From Trametes villosa (taxonomy: Eukaryota > Basidiomycota > Agaricomycetes > Polyporales > Polyporaceae): a DNA stretch of 64,000 bases. Positions 11,355-24,424 of the stretch are shown here, in pieces (position 1 is the first letter of the stretch; each line of letters starts with the position of its first letter). The translations under genes were made by a program, and so were the position numbers. The stretch covers positions 62,001 to 126,000 of the forward strand of contig PUDQ02000081.1 of the NCBI GenBank assembly GCA_002964805.2. The letters are read 5' to 3'. The notes beneath the pieces were generated by a model. It did not search any database, had not been told where the DNA came from, and was given only the letters and a program-made list of their open reading frames with translations.

Positions 11355-12688
11355 TCACAGACTGGCGCCCTTCGGCCGGCCTTCAACGATGCTCTTCACA
11401 ATCGGCGCCGTCGCCTTCCTCGTCGCATCCACATTCTTCTGCTTCCAAACCCGCGCCTTGAACTCCTGGCCGAACCCCTTATGCACGCCATAATCCGGGA
11501 ACTTCTTCCTCTCCAGCTTCAGCTCCTCGTTCTCCTCCAACGCCTCGAACAGCGCGTCCGCGAGCGCCGCGTCCCCGCGCACGACGTACATCTGCTCGCG
11601 CCGGTGCTTCCCCCGGCCGCTCTTCCCCGGGTGCTCCTCGTCGCGGAACGAGGTGAGGATGCCAAGCACCGCGAGCCCGCGGTCGGCCATGAACTGCTCC
11701 GTCTGCGTGAAGAAGTCTGCGTGGCGCGGGAGCCACTGCTTGAAGCCGATCGGGACGGAGGAGAGGCCGACGAGGACTTCTTGCGAGGGCGCGGAGGCAG
11801 GGCTGAGGGCGTACTCCTTGTAGTCCCTCCGGAGCAGGTCGAGCGTGTTCAGGTGCGCGACGGACGCTTTCTTCTCCTGCAGCGTCACGTTTAGCGTTTG
11901 AAGGTCCGCCAGCTCCTCCGGCGCCGCAGAGGTAAAATCAGGCGCGCCGGAAACATCTCGGAGAACCGAAGCCAGGGGCACAAGGAACGCTGCTGCGCGA
12001 CGGTCCGCTTCCTCCGCCTTCCCTCCCTGCTTCAGCCCATTCGTGTCGATGAGGACGCTACACAGAAGGAGCGTTGCGAGCTCCGGAGAGAGCTTCTCGG
12101 GGTTCTCTTCAAACAGCCGCGTGACGAGCGACGCACAGCTGCCCGTAGGGACGACGATGAGGCGCGGGTCCGCCGTGTCCTTGTACAGGCCTTCGTCTTC
12201 GTGGTGATCGACGACCGCGACAACGCGCGCGTCCGGGTTTTCGCGCGCAAAGCGCGCCTGCAAGCGGTTGTGGTCGACGAGCGCAAAGCGGTTGGAAGGG
12301 AAGGGCTGCGACGCGGGTACAGGTATGTCGTCCGCGCAGAGGATGTCCGTGTCCGCATCGAGGTGCGCGAGGGCGAGCGCGTGCGCGTTCTCTGCGCGCA
12401 GATGCAGCTCCGTGCGTGGAGTTTGCGTGAGGGATACGGCGAGTGTGCCCTGCACTTTCGCGGCGTACCACGCGAAGCCGATGGCACTTGCAATCGAGTC
12501 AAGATCTGAGAGGATCTGAGTGAACTGGGCGCGCGGAGAGGGATTTGGTGCGTACCTCCGGCTTCGTTACCCATGACCACCGTCCAGTCGCGTCCTTTTC
12601 CTGTCTTCGCCGCGTCAAGGTATGCAGCCTTGCTCTCCCGGAGAAATTGCGATAGAGTCCCGCTGGAGGAGCCGTCCTGTGAAGCCAT
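11355..12688 (-). CDS. PPX1: DHH-family exopolyphosphatase
   Basis: Hydrolyses terminal phosphates from inorganic polyphosphate; a Mn/Mg-dependent DHH-DHHA2 phosphoesterase. The start at 12688 gives MASQDGSSSGTLSQF, followed by WTVVMGNEAGG and, after one intron, DLDSIASAIGFAWYA. This is motif I of the family. The DHH triad itself is in VVAVVDHHEDEG, followed by GSCASLVTRLF and LIDTNGLKQGGKA. The DHHA2 part (FKQWLPRHADFFTQ, GILTSFRDEEHPGKSGRG, MYVVRGDAALADALF) runs to the stop at 11355. Length is about 415 residues, normal for yeast-type Ppx1. A longer upstream frame reaches further 5' but has no suitable Met joined to this frame by an obvious exon. A prune-type phosphodiesterase is the main alternative. 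Confidence 0.9.
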
Positions 12689-13201
12689 AGCCGCAGATGA
12701 AAGGACGCGAAACCGGCTAGCGATTGACGTTGAGCATCGGACTGCGCCGTGCAGACGTTGCAACCTCACATGAGATGTAAGAAAAATGAGAGCGCGAGAG
12801 GTGGGCGGGGTGTTCCAGATGGTTGCGCGAGGGTGTGATATGCGTCCAAGTCGAAGGAGCATAAGTACAGGCGAAGCGCCCATTGACATCATTAACCCAA
12901 CTCTAACTTCAATTACGCACGAGCGCTCATACTAGCGGATGCCGAGATACGATGATGGATTGTAGAGGGATACAACGGTGGGTACATGGAGATGCGGTGA
13001 GGTACAAATGAGTGAGATATACATGAGGCACGGAAGGCGAAAGCGACTATCGACAGCGGTGCGATTCAAAGGCGACTCGACGAAATAACGAATAACTGAG
13101 GACAGACAGGGCACCAGTGCCCAAATCCGCATGTAACGTAGAGTGTAGTTCGGAGGGGGAGGATTGCGGGGGGGAATGGGGGGAGAGCGTGTGCCGGCAC
13201 G
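12689..13201. other. Intergenic region
   Basis: About 510 bases upstream of the exopolyphosphatase and downstream of the kinase gene, both on the minus strand. No gene was seen. Confidence 0.5.
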
Positions 13202-15507
13202 TCAGAACGCGCGCGCTAGCGCAGCCTTGTGCGCCTCGACGTTGTACGAATTGTCGACAACTAGCGAGAGATGCTCCTGTCGAAGCCGCCGGAGGAGGTC
13301 CACCGGGTGCCGGGTCTCGTGAACGCGCGCCGTGGGTATCGAGAAGCCGTGGGCGAGGACGCCGATGTCCCTGACATAGTCGAACGCTGTGATATACGTT
13401 CAGTCAGCCATGTCTTTGCTGTATCTGTGAGTGACACTTACGCGGACAACGCAATTCCTTGACCGCGTCCCAGTCCCTGCAGGCACATGCGTGTTAGTTA
13501 TCGAGAGCATAATGGCCCAAGGAGATACCCACAGCTCGCTCAGGAACGGCATCGCTACGATCTCCGAATATCTCGGTCTCTTCGATGGAGATTCCTCCAG
13601 CAGCTACATATCGCACGGTTAGGCGTGGTTGCTGCAATCATTTGAATAGAATTACTGACAGCCAACACCAATTGCTGCAGTCTCTGCGAGATGCCGAGCT
13701 GGCTCAGCCGCTTCTCGATCCGACGCAGCCGGAACGAGATCATGGCGATGTCGTAAGAGCCCGGAAGATACTCCTGTATACATACAGACATCCTCAGTCA
13801 GTATTACGCGCATACAGCCAGCCGCAAGTCGATTACTCACGTCATCCATGAGGAGTGAGACCAGCGTCGCACCCAACGACCAGTAGTCCACGGCCTGGTC
13901 GTACGTCGGGTACGCCAAATCGTTCTCCGACAGCAGCTCCGGCGCGGCGAAGGGGATGGTCATGACCGCCATGTTACGCCGCTGGCGGCTGAGGCGACCC
14001 GTCCCGTCGAGGAACTGGGCCCCGCCGTAGTCCGAAATGACACAGTGCCCTGCGGCGTTGACAAGAATGTTGGCGGGTTTGATATCGTGGTGAACGATAC
14101 CCAGACGGTGGAGGTAATCGAGCCCGAGGATCTAGCATGGATGGTCAATTTTAGACAGACAACGCATACGAGGGGATGCTTGCTCACCACTTCGGCACAA
14201 ATGAGCGACAAGTTGTAGTCCGTGAGCCGGTACTGGTAGCAGCTCAAATCACCACCCGTACACAGCTCGGTCACGATGTGCAGGTACTGCTCAGCAGACC
14301 GCCACGCCCAGAGCTCGTCGCTGACGAACGGCTGCAGCAGAAACGGGGAAGGTTCGGCCTCCGCCGCGAGCGTGCTCAGGACCTTGAGCTCGTTGATCGT
14401 CCCGCGGCACGACACCTCCGACATCCCGCGCGCGTAGTGTATGACTTTCATCGCACACTGTGCGCGGCGGGCGACGTTGTACACGAGGTAGACCGTCCCG
14501 AACCCGCCCTGGCCCAGCATGCCTGCGCTCAGCCACCGAGTCTCGGCGGCGAGCGGGATGCGGATCCGGTTCACCTGCAGGACGTCCCAGTGCATCTCCG
14601 GCTGGGTGGTAGTGTCCTGCCGATAGCGCGGACGACCGCGCGGATTAGGGGCGACTCCGATCTTCTGTCGCACGAGGGGGATGGCGGGCATAGAACCTCC
14701 GACGCGCCCCACTTTGGGTGGAGGGCGGGGCGGAGAGTCCGCTTCCGGGTAACTAGTATGCTTCACTGAAGGTCGAATCGACACTTGGGAATGACACCCA
14801 GTAACAATTTCTACCCTCCGCTCCACATCGAGCATAGGCGCGGCCGCCGCCGGGGACGGGAACCTGCCCATCAGTTCCAACACCTCTGCGTCGATGGACG
14901 GGGGGCGGGGAGGGCGCGAAAGAGGCCCGGGAGGACTGTGTCGGCGGCGAGAGTGGAGACGTGCGGGCGTCATCGTCAGAGGTTTGGGGCCAGAGTTCTG
15001 GGACAGCAGGTCCCGGAGCTCGTTTCTTCGGACCTCCACGCTGGACAACACAAGCTCCCTGGGCCGGAGGAAGTCGACCATCTTTTTCAAGAAGGGGCGG
15101 GGCGCGAGAATGTGCTTCCGGAAGGTAAACGATCCCTTCCGTGAGCTTCTGGTGTCCTCCGCCGACTCGAACGTGTCTTGGGCATGGGAGGATTGCCACC
15201 CGGCGAACGAATCGCCGTCGGGGTAGACAGCAGGATCGACCTGCGATCGTGAAGGTTTCGTGCGGATGGAGGCCTCTAGGTCCAGAAAGCTTGTGGGTTC
15301 CGGTTTTGACGATAGGAGAGCGAGCGCGAGCTCGTCTCCGACGAAACTCGCCCTTGGATCTGCTTGGCTCTCTGGGAGCGCCACACCGCTGCCACTCGCC
15401 TCCGCGCCCACCCAGCCATACGCAGCCTCCACCTCCTCACCGTTAAGCTGGCCAGTCTTCTCCGCGCCGCGGGCGAACGGATTCAGGAACATAGGACGGG
15501 AGGACAT
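13202..15507 (-). CDS. Protein kinase with non-canonical HHD and DYG motifs
   Basis: Probable Ser/Thr kinase of the AGC-like type common in Agaricomycetes; substrate unknown. Exons found: 15507-14188, 14131-13841 and 13773-13660, then two short exons and a last exon ending at 13202. The first 320 residues are Ser/Pro-rich and probably disordered. The kinase domain has a glycine loop (GQGGFGTVYLV), the lysine in CAMKVI, a catalytic loop HHDIKPANIL (His-His-Asp instead of His-Arg-Asp), a metal-binding SDYGG (Tyr in place of Phe) and PFAAPELL. DYWSLGATLVSLLMDD and LLEESPSKRPRYSEI follow. The C-terminal tail RCPPFDYVRDIGV is typical of this group. The catalytic Asp and metal-binding Asp are kept, so activity is possible. 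Confidence 0.83.
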
Positions 15508-16360
15508 AGGTCAGCTTGTGGTAGGGAGGCGGACCTAGTGCAACATGACCAATGTAAGTTCTCGTATTCCCCATGATAAGAGTAAGAACTTGGGTTACTC
15601 ACAGCGCGATGTAGATAGGGGCGGGTGCGATGACGAGGTGGGATGAGAGGCGTGGATTAGATGAACGTGGACGAGCGAGATAAATAGTGGGCTGCGATTG
15701 CGATGGCCCCTGGCCACATATTGCGCACCAAAGCGGCCTTGCCAGAGATCATGGCACGCCGTATCCGAGCAGCCATGATGGCGTAAGGCAAGCCCATTCA
15801 AGACGGCGGAACAAAGCTCACGCAAAGGCGAACAAAGAAAGGGAGGCGACTTGGCACGCCGGGACATGTGGGCACACTTACCGTAGCAATCAGCCCTGCG
15901 CGCCATGCGCAGGCGTAAGCCATACAGATGACCTGCAGCGCAGGAGCCAGGGCGATTTAGCCAGCGAACGGACTGTGCTGCGTCATGGCGAGGCAGAGCA
16001 TGTCGCTGCCGTCGAGTACTGCAGATAGAGGTGATTTATTCGAGGCTGCATGAAACTTCAAGAATAGTAGGCAGTGCCATAGTCTTCATCGCCACAGAGG
16101 CTGACGTTGACATTGTCGTCGTGACTCGTCGTTGTCGCCGTCGTAGTGGTCGTCGTCGTCAAAGTTGGCGGGCCACTCGGCCTTGCCGAACGAACTTAGC
16201 CACAGGCGGGCGGCACAACGGACCGTGTGCGGGCCGTAGCTCCCCGTGCCGATGGCGCTCGTCATTGTGTCGGGCGCTTCGGACTTGGCTCAGTCAGACT
16301 CTCTCGAGTGCGTGCTCCTCGTTCTCTTGCGCTGTCCCTCAGCTACCGCCCTCGTTCGAC
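15508..16360. other. Divergent region between the kinase gene and ISD11
   Basis: About 850 bases serving both promoters. It contains a short degenerate cgt/gtc-rich stretch near 16110-16160. No supported gene. Confidence 0.5.
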
Positions 16361-16709
16361 ATGGCTACCGCACCCTCAAAGCAGTCTCTTCTGCATCTGT
16401 ACCACTCTATGCTGCGCACCTCGCAGTCGTTCAGCTCATACAACTTCCGCCACTACTTCGTGAGGAGGACGAAGTCTACTTTCCGTGAGATTCAGGTACG
16501 CCAGGTTGCCGTTTGCATTGTCCGTACCGCAGCTCACAAAGCACTGGTTACAGAACGAGTCAGACCCGGCAAAACTTGCCGCATTCTATGACGAGAGGGC
16601 GAAGGAGCTCGCCGTCCTGAAGCGCAGCGCGATCGTGAACCAGCTGTACGGCGGTTGGAAGCTTGTGGTGGAGAAGCAGAAGCCTGTGCATGAGCGGAGC
16701 GATAGCTGA
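16361..16709 (+). CDS. ISD11: LYR-motif iron-sulfur biogenesis protein Isd11
   Basis: Small mitochondrial partner that stabilises the cysteine desulfurase Nfs1 in Fe-S cluster synthesis. Exons 16361-16495 (exactly 45 codons) and 16554-16709 join to 96 residues. The N-terminus has the LYR-type triad LHLYHSMLRTS, then the Isd11-specific SYNFRHYFVRRTKSTFRE. The second exon gives FYDERAKELAVLKRSAIVNQLYG and KLVVEKQK. This order and length match human LYRM4 and yeast Isd11. There is no long presequence, which is normal for this family. Confidence 0.93.
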
Positions 16710-17649
16710 AGGTGCGTCGTACCGAGCATCTCAACGTCCATGGCTGGCTCATGGTGAATCTCTTAGTGTTACCCTGAGCACTTTCGGAGGTTGCGCCCGA
16801 AGGGGCCATCAGTGACTACCCATCGCCATGTCTTCCACGTCTCGTCTTTCACGCTATACTACTGCCATATTGTAATTGTACTGGGTCAACATGCTTATGA
16901 GGCTCCCCATCTCGCACGATATTATCGCTCCTGAATCCGTTGGACCCTTGTGCGGACAACGGCACGCTGTAACTCCGCTATCCCGATGCATTGCGGCGCA
17001 TACTCTATGTGTCAATTTCCAAGGCCGACAGCGCGTATGTGTCCAGGAAGGTAGGTACCTCCCAGCCCCGATACTAAAATCAGCAGCAGCTTCGGTTACC
17101 AAACTCAGGCTAGGTCACTACAGCGCGTCGCCGAAGTATCGCTCTAAACACCCTACTTACATCGGATGTCTTTTCTGTAGATCACTTTTATCCACGAGTC
17201 TCACAGTGCCCCACCCGACCCTCCCGTACGCACCCCAGACGGCTCGCGTGGGATTGCTTGGCTGATATTCGGGCATGCAGTACCGCCAATGAAATCTCGA
17301 CGACAAGCTGGTCACGGCGGTCGTGGTACTGTCAGAGGTGCGCGTGTATGCGTTTCCATCCCTGCAGAAGCGAGTATCATTGCTTACGCGGGGTTGCGCA
17401 GCTTCACGTAGGTTTTGGACCATCCGGAAAGCGTCTCGTCTAGCAAACTCTCATGAACCCCAAAAGATCTCATTCAGCCTTCTTGATTTTGTCGTCCGCA
17501 GTCATTCATGGTCATACATCGGCGAAGGTCTTCTCACGCTTCAATATCAAGCTTGACACAACGGGAGCCGAGGTGCACAATATTCCGCTCTACGATCCCC
17601 CGGAACCTGCTAGGCCTAACCCCCCGTCGTCGCTAGTAGAACAGCTTCA

Positions 17650-17891
17650 TGCGCACTTCTGCAGGCCTTTCCAAGGTTGCCGACTTTCCTTGTCTCATAA
17701 TCAAACGACGTCGAAGCTCATCTCAAGCATCGGCTACCTCAATCACTGCGCCGCGCAGTCGGCCGGGGACTCACATTGTACATAACACCATCACATCGCC
17801 AAAGCTGCGCACAAAGCTGCGGCTCACACAAGTGCGATGGACGGAGGTGGGCGGCACGACTACGACGCTCGAACTGCACCCAAATGCACCC
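17650..17891 (+). promoter_or_regulatory. Cluster of four TGCRCNC metal-response-like motifs
   Basis: The motif occurs at 17650-17656 (TGCGCAC), 17806-17812 (TGCGCAC), 17875-17881 (TGCACCC) and 17885-17891 (TGCACCC), all on the coding strand 325-570 bases upstream of the peroxidase start. TGCRCNC elements are described in manganese peroxidase promoters; their function here is inference. Confidence 0.45.
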
Positions 17892-18079
17892 TTCCATATT
17901 CCTGCAGCAACCCGTCGTTGATGCGCAATCTATCAGCTACGATTGGGTGGCGACTGGGGTGGACAGAGCCATTAGCCGGGCCACCTACGTCGGGCGGTCC
18001 TATGTTTGGCCTGAGGAGCGCTCGCGTTGGCCGTTTGCCGTCGAAGAACGTCGAGCGCAGGTTTGCTTTGCTCCTCGAG

Positions 18080-18086
18080 TATATAA
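18080..18086 (+). promoter_or_regulatory. TATA box of the peroxidase gene
   Basis: TATATAA lies 130 bases upstream of the start codon, at a spacing usual for secreted peroxidase genes with a 5' leader of about 100 nt. Confidence 0.6.
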
Positions 18087-18215
18087 CCTGCGCGGTATGC
18101 CTTCGGATTTAGCATCGTTCATATCCTCGCCCCGACCACTCCTTTTGGATTCAATCGGCCTCTGGTTTGTGTCACTTCCTACTTCACTCAGACCACAGCC
18201 CTCCTTTCCGCCGAC

Positions 18216-19938
<1,723 letters not shown>

Positions 19939-20229
19939 GTACCTGTTAAGCCTGCGTTCTCGCCGTATGCCAGTCGTTGCTAACACTCGGGCTAGCTCGT
20001 AAAACGTAGCAGGGTGACATTGCACGCTTTCGTATTTCATCGGACTTTGCTTTCTGCCTACTGCTCGTCGCTCTTTGCGCTGTCGTTGCAATCTGGATAT
20101 CTATCGCACACACCGAATACATGCTATTGTTGTGGTACATCCCTCCTGAATCGGTGGAATATGGCACTCTACCCGTTCTGAACGAGCATGATGGATCTTC
20201 CCTGTCGTACACAGTGACAAGCATGACTC

Positions 20230-22225
20230 TCAAGCCTCCTCCTGATAGTCCGACCGCATCCCCTCTGCCAAGCTACGCGGATCCACCACCCACAGCGCCG
20301 CCGGTTCAGCGACCACATCCGCATCTATCCCACCATTCGCCCCACCCTGTTCTTCGGTGAACCATCCGTAGCCACCCTCAGACGATCTGATATCGCGTAG
20401 GATCGCCTTCACGCTCGACTTGTTCGCGGTCAGTGTCGTCCACCCGCGCGCAGCGCCCCAGAGCATGCTCTGCACCGTGTGCGCGGTGAGGCGTGGGTTC
20501 GCCTTGGTCACCGACGCTCGCTCGAGCTCTTCGCTCTCAGGGGCAGTCGAATGGTCGTCGCCCACGGAGCTGGCTAGCCGATGAGATCCGAAGGGGAAAA
20601 ATTGTGGAAGTGGAGCCGTGGTCCCCCGGGAGAGTATGTCGCGGCAGGTGCGTGAGAGGAGCGCGAAGAACGGGGAGAGGGCGTGTCCAGTTTCATATGT
20701 AGTTGGCGTAGTGAGATCGGGTGGCGGAACAGAGGAGTCGAAGACACGGATGGGAATAATAGGGAGGAATGCCCGCGGGTAGCGGGAGTTCTCCCAGTAA
20801 GCCTCTTCTGCGTCGGACACGCTCCTGTCAGGCGACGGAAAGAGCGCAGAAACACGCCGCCTTTCGTTCGGCCCGCCGATCTTCGAAAGCACGATGCGGA
20901 GACACCGGTCGCGCGCCTCCGGCGTCGTCCAGAACTCAACGCCCTCCAGTGCTGGCGACGAGACGGCGGCTAGACGGTCGCGGAGCTCGTGCAGTAGTCC
21001 TCGCGCCATCTCCTGTAGCGCTTGGTTGGCTAGCGCACGAGAGTGTTCACCGATACCGCCCTCGCATGACGCGTTTTCCTCCGCCTCCTCGTGAGCGCTT
21101 GTTGACGCTCCAGCGCGTTTGCGCTTCCACTCGCGGTATTGTAGGGAGGGGATGTAGCGTGCGTCCGCGGCTGCTGGAGACTCCGGTAAAGGCGAATGTG
21201 TGATGTCGGACACGAGTGCGATGAGGATCGAGAGGTCGAGATTGATTCGAATGGTGGGCTCTAGCCGGCGCGAAGATGCAGGTGGCGCTTGGGGGAGATG
21301 GGCTTGTTCGCGCTCGCCGAGCTCAACTTCAACCCCAATATCGCGCAAGCATTGGATCGTTTGAGCTATACGGGGGTCGTATTCCTTGGGATTGGAGGGA
21401 GAGGGGTCCAACCTCGTCAATCTAAGGGTGACAGACGGTACCCCCGCAGCGCCAGGGAGAGGGTTTCGTTTTGCTGCAGCGAGGAGGGAACGGCCCACCC
21501 GCAAGATCGAGTTGTCAAACTCCTTCGGGGCCAGCGAGGGGCGAGACTCATCATCGGAAGACTCATCTTCCGACCCAGTGATGTAGGAGTCGAGTTCACG
21601 GAACTCTGCCAGAAGGCGCGAGTTTTTGGTTCTAGAGCCTGTTGATTAGGTCGTCCTCGAGCTGGAGCTGAGCTTGGGTATGTAGGCTTACGTGTTCACT
21701 CGATACCATCGCTTACCGCCGTCAGCTACAACATCGACCTTCACTCCCGAGGGCTTGCGCGACCCACGGTTGGGGATGCTTGCCGGCTGAGGGACCTCTG
21801 GGAACGTGCGCCAGATCGTCACGATGGGTGGGGGCGCATGGAGCACTTCGTTCCAGACGGATATCAGATAGGGCGCGTTGGTGGAGAGAGCAGGCATAGA
21901 AGCGCATTTAGGATCTTCGAGGAACTACTGAAGCGAAAGTTGCCGGCGGTGAGCAACTTCCGCCAGCCGCACAGGTTCATTGATCGCTCACCTTCTCGAG
22001 AACGTTGAGGTCGCGCTTGACTGATTCGCGTAGAGATCTGAGGCCATGGACTGCGTCCTGATGAGAGTGAAACTCTTCGTTTGACTCCCCATCGAGAGCT
22101 ATCGAGGAGTCAAGTATCGGGGGCTTTGCCGCAAGCTTTGCTGATCCAAAATCGCCCATAGCTTCATAGATTCCCCGCAATTCATCTCGCAAACTTCGCA
22201 GTTCGGGGTGTGCATCGGCCGTCAT
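20230..22225 (-). CDS. DUF1308 domain protein, C7orf25/UPF0415-like
   Basis: Conserved eukaryotic protein of unclear function with a predicted PIN-like nuclease fold at its end. Three exons are visible. The first, 22225 to about 21988, is a helical N-terminus (ELRSLRDELRGIYEAM). The second, about 21900-21694, reads APYLISVWNEVL, VTIWRTFPEV and VKVDVVADGGKRWYRVN, a family hallmark. The third ends at 20230 and contains NLDLSILIALVSDITH, an acid-rich insert, an FWTTPEARDRC region and LTAHTVQSMLWGAARGWTTLTANKSSVK. An earlier in-frame Met at 22267 is possible. The gene is convergent with the peroxidase, 291 bases from stop to stop. The family call rests on the VADGG and SDITH motifs and is reasonably firm. 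Confidence 0.78.
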
Positions 22226-22333
22226 GATGCTGGCGGTGTGTTGTTTTCCAGGAAGTCTCCCAAGCAAAATGAACGCGAAGGGGGAGGTGCGGAGGAGATC
22301 GTAGAGGTAAGTAGGGAGAGAGCCAGATGCGAT

Positions 22334-22573
22334 TCACTCGTCCGAGTCGGAGTGACGCAGTTGGCGCCGCCACCATGCTTGTTTGTACTTATTATCTTCA
22401 GATGGTCCATCGTAAGTTCGCCAGTCAGAGCGTAGCCCGTGCGACTGAGCGTATTGAATGAGTACGAGGAACACTGTGAGCACGCAGAGGTGCGCATGAT
22501 GTCCTTGCAGATGGACTGCAAAAAAGTGCCTTCTCCCGAGCGTTCCCGGCATGATCGCTTGCTGCGTGACCAT
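22334..22573 (-). CDS. Possible small membrane protein
   Basis: A short frame between the DUF1308 and SerRS genes. Its C-terminal half looks protein-like. A hydrophobic span (LCVLTVFLVLIQY) is followed by a charged tail with RTYDGPSEDNKYKQAWWRR and a final HSDSDE. A TTTTTTGCAG acceptor-like sequence just upstream (about 22522-22531) could mean the true N-terminus is on another exon. I do not recognise a family. Starts at 22573 or 22552 are possible if unspliced. Confidence 0.35.
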   Translation of the reverse strand: MVTQQAIMPGTLGRRHFFAVHLQGHHAHLCVLTVFLVLIQYAQSHGLRSDWRTYDGPSEDNKYKQAWWRRQLRHSDSDE

Positions 22574-22692
22574 GGACGGTGCATGTCTGATTGAGCCGAT
22601 GTGATAGCAAGACAACAGCTGGTGATATGGTGACACAGTGTACAACATATGGCAAACTTCTAGCTCGGTCACCCCCTTCGTCCCGCAGTACT

Positions 22693-24424
22693 CTACGCCT
22701 GTTTGCGCTGGTAGTTCTTCGGGAGCTCCTTCGCCCACGGGAGGAAGTCGCGGCCCTGCATGTATGGCCTGAGGACCTCAGGGATGACAAGACCCTGTAC
22801 AGAACTATCAGCAATGGACGACAAACGCTGGGCGATAGATCGCACCTCGGGCGTCTGGTAGTTCTCGACGAGACAGCAGAGGGCACGCTCGGTGGCGCAC
22901 AAGGTGCCGTTGAGCATGTGGACGTAGACTTTGCGCGTCTGGTCCTTGGTCTTCAACCCGCACCGAACCTCAAGCCTTCGGCTCTCTGCAAACTCAATCA
23001 GCCCGGGAAGGCGAATCCAGGCGATAGAAGCAACACTTACGGTAATCCGTGCAGTTCGAGCACGAGACCAGCTCCTTATACGCGCCCTGGAACGGGAACC
23101 ACGCCTCGAGGTCGTACTTCTGCGCCGCGGCGAGGTTCAGCGCGCCCGAGACAATCGCGACGACGCGGTACGGGATCTTGAGGCTCTGGTAGAACGCCTC
23201 CGAGTTCGCGACCATCGTGTCGAGCATCTCCCAGCTCTTCTCGGGCTCGGTGATGCAGAACTGCTCGACCTTCTCGAACTGGTGCACGCGGAAGATGCCC
23301 CACATGTCGCGGCCCGCGGAGCCGGCCTCTTTCCGGAAGCACGTCGAGTAGCCGGCGTACTTGACGGGCAGCTGCGTCTCGGGCGAGTCGAACCACTCGT
23401 CGGAGTGGAATGCGGAGATCGGCTGTTCTGAGGTGGCGATGAGGTACTTCTCGTCGTCCGCGGCGATGACCTGTGAACAGTCGGCTGAGTTGATGTATGC
23501 GGGGCTCCAAGACGTTAGATTGGCGTACCTTGTACAACTCCTCGTCGAACTGATCAAGCTGTGCAGTCTTGGCCATGACCTCCTTGTTCATCATGAACGG
23601 CGGCTGGACCTTCTTGTAGCCCTGTTTCCGGAGGAAGTCGAGACCATACGAGATCAGCGCCTGGTTGAGGTCGATGCCGTCGTTCGTGAGGAAGTATCCT
23701 CGGTGACCCGCGATCTTGGCACCTGCGCACATCTTGTCGCATCTCGTTCGACATAGGACCTGCACCGGGTCCACTCACCTCGCTCCATATCAATGGCATC
23801 TAGCCGCATGAGCACCTCGTGATGAGGCATGATCTCTGTCTTCTTCTCCACGTCCTTGCCCTCAGGATGCCATGTCTTAATCGTGGCGTTGTCATCCTGC
23901 GCTTCTCTGTAAGCACCGATACATGAGCATAGCATATGCAAACGCACCTCAGTCAAGCTGACGGGGACGTTCTTTCCCACAATGTTGCCAACTGTTGAAG
24001 CTTTCTGGCGCATCTTTGCCTCGAGCTCCTTGGACTCCGCGCGCTTCGCGGTTACCTGCGCGTCAATGTCCTTCTTCTTGGCGACGAGCTCATCCGCGTT
24101 CTCTTTCGCCTGGGGATACTCATGAACACGTATACTCGTGTGAGGGGAGAGGCCAACACACCTTCTTTTTCGCTGCAATCTCTTTCTGTACCCCGTTGAC
24201 TGACTTCGCTAGATTGTTTGCCTCAAAGTCCACTGTCGAGGAAACATTGTAGCCGTGCAGTCACCTAGCGAGGAGGCTTCTCACGCACGCTTGACCCAGT
24301 CCGTGTACATCTGAATGACCTCGTCTACGAGCTCGACCGAGAGCCCGCGCTTCCTCTGCGACTCCCGGATCTCCGCGGCATTGCCCCCCTTGTTGTCGAT
24401 GAAGTGCAGCACGTCGAGGGTCAT
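22693..24424 (-). CDS. SES1: Cytosolic seryl-tRNA synthetase
   Basis: Class II synthetase charging tRNA-Ser (and tRNA-Sec where present) with serine. The start at 24424 gives [15 protein letters not shown], followed by the long N-terminal coiled coil ([34 protein letters not shown]) that contacts the tRNA variable arm. The catalytic core shows [46 protein letters not shown], motif 2 in [14 protein letters not shown] with [14 protein letters not shown], and [15 protein letters not shown]. Motif 3 is around [14 protein letters not shown]. The C-terminus reads [10 protein letters not shown] before the stop at 22693. At least six short introns interrupt it. It is divergent from SET1. Confidence 0.96.

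Larger units (their letters stand above)
16710..18215. other. 1.5-kb gene-free region upstream of the peroxidase gene
   Basis: Reading frames here are short, overlap one another and have no splice partners or family features. The best, 110 codons starting at 17453, has a Met-initiated hydrophobic N-terminus but nothing recognisable after it. The 3' part carries promoter elements described separately. No RNA gene was recognised. Confidence 0.55.

Noticed and set aside
17453..17785. 110-codon ORF with a hydrophobic start upstream of the peroxidase
   Set aside because: No family features, no splice continuation, and it overlaps the likely promoter region.
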